Positions 1-6,189 of a DNA stretch of 45,110 nucleotides are shown here, one piece after another (the stretch's first letter is position 1; each line of letters opens with the position of its first letter). The notes beneath the pieces were generated by a model that was given only the letters and a program-made list of their open reading frames with translations, made no database searches and was not told the origin of the DNA. The DNA lies in the NCBI RefSeq assembly GCF_012911925.1, contig NZ_JAAXKY010000049.1, positions 1-45,110 of the forward strand. The letters run 5' to 3'. The position numbers and the translations under genes were made by a program. The DNA is from Pseudonocardia xinjiangensis. GTDB taxonomy: Bacteria > Actinomycetota > Actinomycetes > Mycobacteriales > Pseudonocardiaceae.

Positions 1-1096
1 GTTCCCCGGCCTCGTACCTGGCGAGCATGGCCGTGGCGGGGCTCTCCCGGCGCGCCCAGCGCTGCCGCAACCGCTCCAGGCGAGCCAGGTCGTCGGCGCG
101 GCCGGTGAGGGCGGCCCCCGCGGCGTCGAGGAGGGCACCGGCGCCGGCGTGCACCTCGTCGTCGCCGAGCCCGGCGACCGCGACGTGCTGGTGCAGCGCG
201 GCGTCCGGGGTGGTGCGCCGTCCGGGCAGCGTCTCGTCCAGGACGAGGCCGGTGAGCAGGCTGAGCAGCTCCCCGTAGAGGCCAGGGTCGGGGCAGGCGT
301 CGAAGGCCTTGAACTCGATCCGCCCGACCTCGGCCGGGATCCGGGCCACCTGCGTGAGCGAGGGGTCGGCCTCCACCTGCTCGTCGTCCTCCCCCAGGAA
401 CACCAGCACCGCCGGACGCAGCCCGGTACGGATGGCGGTGCGGGCCGACAGGCCGCCCCACGGCGCCCCGTCGCGGAACGGCGAGGAGAACGACAGCGGC
501 ACCAGCCAGGGGCTGTAGTGGGTGAGCTTGCGCCCGAGGTCGACGACGGCGGCGGGGTCGAGGTCGGCGCAGGAGAGGTTCAGGTCGGGCCCGTAGGTCG
601 ACATGTGCAGGTGGGCGGTGCGTTCCTCCGGCGAGTCGAGGCGGTGGCGCCGCTCCCACTCGTTGAGCGGGGGCTCGATGACGTACTCGGAGCGCAGCGG
701 GTTGAAGCCGATCACGGTGCTGCGCAGCTGCGACGCGGCGAGGGCACCGTCGAGCGTGGCGACGTCCGCCCTGATGGCGTCGACGGCGCCGTCCACGGAG
801 TCGTGGATGCGGGTGCGGATCTCGATGCCCTTGGGGTCGCAGCGCACCAGCCGGCCGTCGGTGTCGAACCGCTCGTAGCCCTCGACGTACCAGCGCTTGC
901 GCTTGATCCCCTGGTCGCCGATGCGCAGATCGGGGTAGTCGTCCGGGTCCTCGGGGAGCGCGTCGATGACGACCTGCAGTTCGTCGAACGCGGTGTCGGT
1001 GTAGTCGGCGAAGCTGCCGTCGGTGTGAAGCAGCGCACATTCGTGCTCGATGCCGTAGCGGAAAACCCTGGTCGTCGGGCCTGTGGTGGGCTGCAC
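1..1096 (-). CDS. GCS2-type glutamate-cysteine ligase family protein (C-terminus cut by window edge)
   Basis: Carboxylate-amine ligase expected to form a gamma-glutamyl peptide bond with ATP, classically glutamate plus cysteine, in the cytosol. About 365 residues are visible. The N-terminus has the ATP/metal motif RYGIEHECALL (residues 13-23), then KRKRWYVEGYERFD, KGIEIRT, TYGPDLNLS and RIEFKAFD, all typical of the GCS2 fold. The pattern resembles the cyanobacterial-type branch, not EgtA or YbdK; this is recalled, not searched. The GTG start at 1096 was chosen because GGGAGGA lies 6 nt upstream and the conserved motif follows at once. It is divergent from a nitroreductase, sharing 79 bp that hold an iron-box-like palindrome, so iron control is likely. 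Actinobacteria make mycothiol rather than glutathione, so the amine substrate is open. Confidence 0.8.
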   Translation of the reverse strand, partial: MQPTTGPTTRVFRYGIEHECALLHTDGSFADYTDTAFDELQVVIDALPEDPDDYPDLRIGDQGIKRKRWYVEGYERFDTDGRLVRCDPKGIEIRTRIHDSVDGAVDAIRADVATLDGALAASQLRSTVIGFNPLRSEYVIEPPLNEWERRHRLDSPEERTAHLHMSTYGPDLNLSCADLDPAAVVDLGRKLTHYSPWLVPLSFSSPFRDGAPWGGLSARTAIRTGLRPAVLVFLGEDDEQVEADPSLTQVARIPAEVGRIEFKAFDACPDPGLYGELLSLLTGLVLDETLPGRRTTPDAALHQHVAVAGLGDDEVHAGAGALLDAAGAALTGRADDLARLERLRQRWARRESPATAMLARYEAGE

Positions 1097-1135
1097 CAAT
1101 CGTCCTCCCTCGGATCTTTCGGATCCACATCTGGT

Positions 1136-1157
1136 GAAGATGAGGCTAGCCTTATCT
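1136..1157. promoter_or_regulatory. IdeR/DtxR-type iron box
   Basis: The 20-mer AGATGAGGCTAGCCTTATCT (1138-1157) is a near-perfect palindrome, with one mismatched pair. Aligned to the IdeR/DtxR consensus TTAGGTTAGGCTAACCTAA, positions 1136-1154 match at 13 of 19 by my count, including the central AGGCTA and the right-hand CCT. It ends 18 bp before the nitroreductase start and lies 39 bp from the ligase start, so a bound repressor could block both promoters. An ideR gene lies in the same window at 15391. Confidence 0.5.
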
Positions 1158-1175
1158 GGAGGACGAGGAGCGGAG

Positions 1176-1745
1176 GTGGCGGTGAGCGGTGCGGACCCGC
1201 TGGCGGTGCTGCGTGATCGACGTTCGCGAGCTGCTCTGGCCGCGCCCGCCCCGCCACGCAGCGAGCTACAGGAGATCCTCACCGCGGCCTGCGCGGCCCC
1301 CGACCACGCTCGCCTGCGCCCCTGGCGGTTCATCGTCATCGAGGAGACGGCGCGCGAGGCGCTCGGCGACGCGTTCGCCGCGGCCCAGGCCGAGCGCGAA
1401 CCGGACGCCACTCCCGCCGATCTGCGCCGCACCCGGACGAAGGCGCTGCGTGCGCCGTTGATCGTCGTGGTGGTCGGGACGCCGCGCCCGCACCCGAAGG
1501 TTCCGGTCTGGGAGCAGCGAGCCTCTGCGGCGTGTGCCGCGTACGGCGTGGTGCTCGCCGCGCACGTCCGCGGGCACGGCGCGATGTGGCGCACCGGCTG
1601 GTACGGGGAGGCGCCGAAGGTGCGGGCCCACCTGGGGCTCGTCGACGGCGAGGAGGTGACGGGCTGGGTGTACCTGGGCACCCCGGTGGGGCCCGAACCC
1701 GCTCCTCGCCCGCCCGTCGACCCGCCCATCACCTGGCTCGGGTAG
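1176..1745 (+). CDS. YdjA-like nitroreductase family protein
   Basis: FMN-dependent NAD(P)H nitroreductase-fold enzyme of about 189 residues, the usual length for the YdjA branch. Visible landmarks in order are DRRSR near the N-terminus (FMN phosphate contact), AACAAPDHARLRPWRFIVIE, the PLIVVVV strand, VWEQRASAACAAYGVVLAA, MWRTGWYGEAPKVRAHLGL and the terminal GWVYLGTP. These track E. coli YdjA closely from memory. The GTG at 1176 follows a purine-rich GGAGGACGAGGAGCGGAG stretch; GTG at 1182 is an alternative. An iron-box-like palindrome sits immediately upstream, so expression probably rises under iron limitation. The physiological substrate is unknown. It runs convergently into the RNB gene with only 19 bp between the ends. 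Confidence 0.85.
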   Translation: MAVSGADPLAVLRDRRSRAALAAPAPPRSELQEILTAACAAPDHARLRPWRFIVIEETAREALGDAFAAAQAEREPDATPADLRRTRTKALRAPLIVVVVGTPRPHPKVPVWEQRASAACAAYGVVLAAHVRGHGAMWRTGWYGEAPKVRAHLGLVDGEEVTGWVYLGTPVGPEPAPRPPVDPPITWLG

Positions 1746-1764
1746 CCGCCGCGGTCGGGGCGGC

Positions 1765-3204
1765 TCAGCTCACGGCGACGAACTCGATCCGACCCGTGGC
1801 GGCCTCGGCAGCCACCAACCGCACCCGCACCACGGCACCCGCTGTCAGCGCCCCCGTGCAGCGGGCCAGCACCGGTGGGTCGGGCACGTAGATCTCACCG
1901 GGCTCGCCTTCCGCGCCACCCGGGCGCAGCGCCACGGCCTCGAACTCCTCCCCCAGGCACCCGGCGAGCAGGGCGGCCTCGGCGCGGTCGAGACAGGCCC
2001 GGTCGACCTTCGCCGCGAACGCGTCGGACTCCGCCATCACGTCCGGGAGCAGGGGCAGTGCCTCCCGCACCCACGCCGGTGGCTCCGCGCCCGCGGTCAC
2101 CGCGAGGCAGAGCTCCGTGCAGAACCGGTCGGCCAGCCGCCGCAGCGGCGCCGTCACGTGGGCGTAGGGGGCTCCGATCCCACCGTGACCGGCGTCGTCG
2201 GGCGGCGGCACGCCGGCCTCCCGGTCGAAGGCCGCGTAGCCCGCACCGCGCAGCAACGTGGTCGCGGCCCGGCGCACCGCCAGCGCGGCCGGGTCGTCGG
2301 CGGGCAGGCCGGCCAGCACCTCGGCCGCGCTCGCGCCCGGCGCCCACGCGAACCCCAGCTCCCGGGTCGCACGCCGAAACGTCTCGAGAGCCGGTGGCTC
2401 CGGCGCGGGCAGGGTGCGCAGCAGCCCGATCCCCGCATCCAGCATGATCCGCCCGGCCGCCATTCCCGTCAGCAGCGAGATCTCCGCGTTCCACGCCTCG
2501 ACGTCCAGCCGCCGCCGGGCCCGCAGCGTCCAACCCCCCGCGCCGTCCGGCACGACCTCCTGCTCGGGCAGCTCCAGCTCGACGGCCCCGCGCCGCACCG
2601 CGTGGGCCCGCCGCAGCGGGCCGAGCTCGGGCAGCGCGGCCACGGCGGGGTGCACCCGGCCCGCGTCGACGTCGGCCTGAACACCGGCGTAGTCCAGCCG
2701 GGCCCGCGACCGGACGACGGCGCGACGGACGTCGACACTCACCGGCTCGGCCGTGTCGTCGAGGTCGATCGTCCACAGCACCGCGGCACGCGGGCCGTCC
2801 GGGAGCAGGCTCGCCGCCGCCTCTGACAGCACCGGCGGGTGCAGCGGCACCGACCCGTCGGGGAGGTAGATCGTCTGTCCCCGCCGGCGCGCCTCCTCGT
2901 CGAGGGCCCCACCCGGGACCACCACCCGGCCGAGGTCGGCGATCGCGTAGTGCACGCGGAAACCGTGGTCCCGCCGCACGACACCGAGCGCCTGGTCGAG
3001 ATCCTTCGAGCCGGGCGGGTCGATCGTCACCAGTTCCAGGTCGGTGGCGTCCACCCGGCCCGGCCCGTCGACGGGAGGGCGGTCCGCGGCCGCGGCCGCC
3101 TCGGCGAGGACCGCGGCCGGGAACCCGACCGGCAGCGCGAACTCCGCACGGACGGCGGCGAAGAGGGGCGAGGCGCGCAGCGGTCGCGTCGAGGACACGG
3201 GCAC
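1765..3204 (-). CDS. Short RNB-domain ribonuclease (RNase II/R family)
   Basis: Predicted 3'-5' exoribonuclease of 479 residues, much shorter than RNase II/R because the flanking cold-shock and S1 domains are missing or reduced. The RNB signature is TIDPPGSKDLDQA (residues 60-72), followed by VHYAIADLG, RRGQTIYLPDGSVPLHPP, LSEAAASLLPDG, AYAHVTAPLRRLADR (the conserved HxT..PLRR substrate element) and a C-terminal beta-rich segment. Three of the four metal aspartates are present (D62, D68, D70); the fourth position is Gln71 instead of Asp. No Shine-Dalgarno sequence stands out before the GTG at 3204. It follows the maleylpyruvate isomerase gene on the same strand by 40 bp and may be its last co-transcribed gene, although the functions are unrelated. 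Confidence 0.85.
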   Translation of the reverse strand: MPVSSTRPLRASPLFAAVRAEFALPVGFPAAVLAEAAAAADRPPVDGPGRVDATDLELVTIDPPGSKDLDQALGVVRRDHGFRVHYAIADLGRVVVPGGALDEEARRRGQTIYLPDGSVPLHPPVLSEAAASLLPDGPRAAVLWTIDLDDTAEPVSVDVRRAVVRSRARLDYAGVQADVDAGRVHPAVAALPELGPLRRAHAVRRGAVELELPEQEVVPDGAGGWTLRARRRLDVEAWNAEISLLTGMAAGRIMLDAGIGLLRTLPAPEPPALETFRRATRELGFAWAPGASAAEVLAGLPADDPAALAVRRAATTLLRGAGYAAFDREAGVPPPDDAGHGGIGAPYAHVTAPLRRLADRFCTELCLAVTAGAEPPAWVREALPLLPDVMAESDAFAAKVDRACLDRAEAALLAGCLGEEFEAVALRPGGAEGEPGEIYVPDPPVLARCTGALTAGAVVRVRLVAAEAATGRIEFVAVS

Positions 3205-3244
3205 GCCCAGGAGCGTGCCACGCGACCTGCCCGGCCGCTGCCCG

Positions 3245-3985
3245 TCAGAGCCAGCGCGGCAGGGTGGGCGGCTTCCCGCCGTTCGAGCAGCGCAGCAGCC
3301 GTCCCCGGCTACGGCCGAGCAGCCACGCGATCAACTCCGTGGCCGGGCCGGAGACGGTGATCGCGTCGGGCCGGTCGCGGGTGGTCCAGGTGCACTCCGG
3401 AGCCACCAGGTGCAGGCCTGGACACTCGTCCTTGTCCCCCATCGTCGCCGTCACCTCGGTGATCAGCTCGGCGAGCATCGGTGCCGGGAGGTCGGCGAAC
3501 GACGCCCCGACGTCGAGGTCGACGGCGTGGATCCACATCTCACGCGCCCGCAGCCAGGGGATGTCCGACGCGGGGAGCTCCCGGCCCCGCACGTCCTTCA
3601 CGCGAGCCGACCAGGCGTCACGCGGCATCTTCCGCACGACCTGGGCCAGCCGGTCCGACGAGGCGAGGACGTCCTCGCGGATCTCCGACGGCGGTCGGCG
3701 CGCGCCGGCGTCGATGTCGGCGTCGCGCTGTTCCGGGCTCGCGTAGGCCGGCGTGGGGACGCCGGTGCGCGCCCACGTCAGCAGGTTGATCAGCCCGTCG
3801 GCGTTGCGTGCGATGTGCGTGAGCACGTGCGCCCGGCTCCAGCCCGGCAGGGCCGACGGCGCCGCGAAGGCGTCGTCGCCCATCCGGGTCATCAGCCCGC
3901 GCAGGTGCGCTGCCCCGTCGCCCGCCCACGCCAGGTTGTTGGTCAGCGCACGGTTGCCCGTGTCCGCGCTCATCACCTTGCTCAT
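3245..3985 (-). CDS. Mycothiol-dependent maleylpyruvate isomerase family protein
   Basis: DinB-like four-helix bundle enzyme of 246 residues. In the gentisate pathway this family uses mycothiol to isomerise maleylpyruvate to fumarylpyruvate. The N-terminal domain holds the helix with LPGWSRAHVLTHIARNADGL, where the WxxxHVxxHxxxN pattern supplies His metal ligands. DLPWLRARE-like sequence (IPWLRAREMWIHAVDLDVG) carries the second His/Glu set, and a small C-terminal domain follows. The ATG at 3985 was chosen because it forms an ATGA overlap with the stop of the upstream fumarylacetoacetate-hydrolase-family gene, implying translational coupling; a longer frame upstream would overlap it more. The same pairing occurs in the Corynebacterium glutamicum gentisate cluster, which strengthens the function. 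No gentisate dioxygenase lies in the window. Confidence 0.8.
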   Translation of the reverse strand: MSKVMSADTGNRALTNNLAWAGDGAAHLRGLMTRMGDDAFAAPSALPGWSRAHVLTHIARNADGLINLLTWARTGVPTPAYASPEQRDADIDAGARRPPSEIREDVLASSDRLAQVVRKMPRDAWSARVKDVRGRELPASDIPWLRAREMWIHAVDLDVGASFADLPAPMLAELITEVTATMGDKDECPGLHLVAPECTWTTRDRPDAITVSGPATELIAWLLGRSRGRLLRCSNGGKPPTLPRWL

Positions 3986-4809
3986 GACTTTTCGAGCCGA
4001 CACGTGTTCCGGCACTCCCCGACCCCGGCGACGGTGGTGACGAGCTCGGCGCCGTCGGTGAGGTAGCGCGGCGGCTTACGGGCATGGCCCACGCCACCCG
4101 GGGTGCCGGTGGCGATCACGTCGCCGGGGTTGAGCGTGATGATCTCGGACAGGTAGACGACCAGGTCGACCGCGGAGAACACCAGCTCGTCCGTGGTGGA
4201 GCTCTGCAGCGTCTCGCCGTCGAGCACGGTGCTGACCGCGAGGCCGCCGTCGGGAACCTCGTCGGAGGTGACGAGCCACGGGCCCAGCGGCGTGGTCCGG
4301 TCGAACATCTTGCCCTGCAGGAACTGCGACGTGCGGTTCTGGTAGTCGCGCACACTCACGTCGTTGAGCACGGTGTAGCCGGCGATCGCCGCCTCCGCCT
4401 GCTCCGGGGTGGCGTGCCGCACCGACCGGCCGATCACGATGGTCAGCTCGACCTCGTAGTCGATCTTCTCCGACACCCGGGGCAGCACGATGTCGTCGTA
4501 CGCACCGACCAGCGACGGGGCGTACTTCGCGAACAGCGTGGGGTACTCGGGCATGTCGTGGCCCATCTCCCGCACGTGGTCGCGGTAGTTCAGCCCGACG
4601 CAGATGATCTTCTCGGGGGACGGCACCAACGGTGCGTAGTCCAGGCCGTCAAGGGGGTGCGTCGGCCCGGCCGCAGCCGCCGCGTGGTCTGCCCAGTCGG
4701 GCCGTTCCAGCAGCGCACGCACGTCGGCGTCGCCCGTCTCGACAGCCGCATCCGCATCCACCCGGACCGCACGGTTCCCGGTGGCCGTCCGGATCGTCGC
4801 CAGCCTCAT
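3982..4809 (-). CDS. Fumarylacetoacetate hydrolase family protein, probably fumarylpyruvate hydrolase
   Basis: 275-residue FAH-fold C-C hydrolase, predicted to cleave fumarylpyruvate to fumarate and pyruvate. The core begins at KIICVGLNYRDHVREMG (residues 67-83). Metal ligands are E119 and E121 in DYEVEL and D150 in LNDVSVRDYQ. The GPWLVTSDE and NPGDVIATGTPGGVG blocks complete the active site. GAGGAGA lies 3-4 nt before the ATG at 4809. It is translationally coupled to the downstream mycothiol-dependent isomerase, which makes fumarylpyruvate a better substrate guess than other FAH substrates. Other FAH-family activities (oxaloacetate decarboxylase, 5-carboxymethyl-2-hydroxymuconate isomerase) cannot be excluded from sequence alone. 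Confidence 0.83.
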   Translation of the reverse strand: MRLATIRTATGNRAVRVDADAAVETGDADVRALLERPDWADHAAAAAGPTHPLDGLDYAPLVPSPEKIICVGLNYRDHVREMGHDMPEYPTLFAKYAPSLVGAYDDIVLPRVSEKIDYEVELTIVIGRSVRHATPEQAEAAIAGYTVLNDVSVRDYQNRTSQFLQGKMFDRTTPLGPWLVTSDEVPDGGLAVSTVLDGETLQSSTTDELVFSAVDLVVYLSEIITLNPGDVIATGTPGGVGHARKPPRYLTDGAELVTTVAGVGECRNTCRLEKS

Positions 4810-4920
4810 CGCGTCTCCTCACCAGTCGTCACGGTGCGAGTCTCGCCGAGCGCCGGGCCGGGCACACGATCGGGGGCGGCCTTCACCGGCGCAGGACTCC
4901 ACGAACCGGGATATCACAGC

Positions 4921-6075
4921 TCAGAGGCTTGCGTAGAGGGCATGCTCGAAGGCGGCATACACGCCCAGCGCCTCCTCGGGCACGAATGGCAGGAACTGGC
5001 TGTAGATCGCACCCGTGACACCGGCCGCGGGGTCGACCCAGAAGTGGGTGTTCATCAACCCGGCCCACGCGCCGCTCCCGGCCCGGCGGCCACCGGGGAC
5101 GTCCGCGGTGTTGAGCAGCAGCCCGTAGCCCCACTTGTTGCCGGGACCTGCGTGGAAACCGAAGCTCGACGCGGGGTCCGCCGTCTCGATCGCCGCCGGG
5201 AAGTCGAGATCACCGATCTGGTTCGTGAAGGCCGCGTCCACCGTGGACCGCCGGAGGATCGTGGTGCCCTCGAACGTGCCGCCGTGCAGGAGCGCCTGCT
5301 GGAACGTCAGGAAGTCCCGCGGTGTGGAGTGCAGGCCGTGCCCGCCCGCGTAGTACTCCGGCGAGGCGGGCAGTACCTCCCCGATGCCGGTCCACCTGCC
5401 GTCGTCGCCCGTGACGTGCAGCGCCACGAGGTTCGCCCGCTGTTCGTCCGTGGGTGCGAAGGACGTCTCGGACATCCCGAGCGGATCGGTGATGCCGTCC
5501 CTGACCGCGACGTCGAGCGGCACGCCGGCGGCGGCCTCGACGACCCTGCCGAGCCAGTCGGTGTTGATCCCGTACTCGAACGTCGTGCCCGGGTCGGCCA
5601 CCATCGGCGCTGTGAAGATCACGGTGGAGCCGGAGAGCACGTTGGGAGTTCCGGTCACGGACTGCCAGCGCGTGATGTCCTCGTTCCAGAACCAGTAGCT
5701 GAGCCCGGCGGTGTGGGTGACGAGCTGCTTCACGGTGGCGCGGCTCGCCGGCGGCCGCAGCCGGGGGGTGTCGCCGTCGAAGCCCTCCAGTACCTGGACG
5801 TCGGCGAACTCGGGCCGGTAGGTGTCGACGGGGGCGTCGAGGTCGAGCGTGCCCTTCTCCACCTGCTGCAGCGCCGCCACGGTGGTGACGATCTTCGTCA
5901 TCGACATGATCCGGAAGTGGGTGCCGGGCGACACGGGGTCGTCGCCCCCGGCGACGGTGGAGCCCGCCGCGCCCTCGTAGATCACGCCGTTGCGATCGGC
6001 CGCGACCGCCACCACGTGGGGCAGGGCTCCGCTGTCGACCGCCGTGCGCAGCACCGCGTCGATGGTCGAGCTCAC
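4921..6075 (-). CDS. Class C beta-lactamase-like serine hydrolase
   Basis: 384-residue penicillin-binding-protein fold hydrolase (EstB/beta-lactamase class C family), which may act as an esterase, amidase or D-aminopeptidase. The nucleophile motif is SMTK at residues 58-61. The long GGHGLHSTPRDFLTFQQALL segment and the C-terminal block around GYGLLLNTADVPGGRRAGSGAWAGLMNTHFWVDP, which carries the HxG/W-type third motif region, are typical of the EstB branch. No signal peptide is evident, so it is probably cytosolic and more likely an esterase than a resistance enzyme. The GTG start at 6075 has GAGGAG 6 nt upstream. It lies between the molybdenum hydroxylase and FAH genes on the same strand, with gaps of 111-114 bp, so it may or may not share their transcript. 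Confidence 0.85.
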   Translation of the reverse strand: MSSTIDAVLRTAVDSGALPHVVAVAADRNGVIYEGAAGSTVAGGDDPVSPGTHFRIMSMTKIVTTVAALQQVEKGTLDLDAPVDTYRPEFADVQVLEGFDGDTPRLRPPASRATVKQLVTHTAGLSYWFWNEDITRWQSVTGTPNVLSGSTVIFTAPMVADPGTTFEYGINTDWLGRVVEAAAGVPLDVAVRDGITDPLGMSETSFAPTDEQRANLVALHVTGDDGRWTGIGEVLPASPEYYAGGHGLHSTPRDFLTFQQALLHGGTFEGTTILRRSTVDAAFTNQIGDLDFPAAIETADPASSFGFHAGPGNKWGYGLLLNTADVPGGRRAGSGAWAGLMNTHFWVDPAAGVTGAIYSQFLPFVPEEALGVYAAFEHALYASL

Positions 6076-6189
6076 CGGCAGCTCCTCGCCGTCGAGAATG
6101 TGTCCACCATCACTGTCGCGCGAACCGGCGATGCCGTCACGCGTCGGCGGTGGACGACCTGTCCCGACGGAGAGGAGCTGCCGGTGCCG

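Noticed and set aside
4921..6075. Antibiotic resistance beta-lactamase
   Set aside because: No signal peptide, and the overall pattern is EstB/esterase-like, so a resistance role is not supported.
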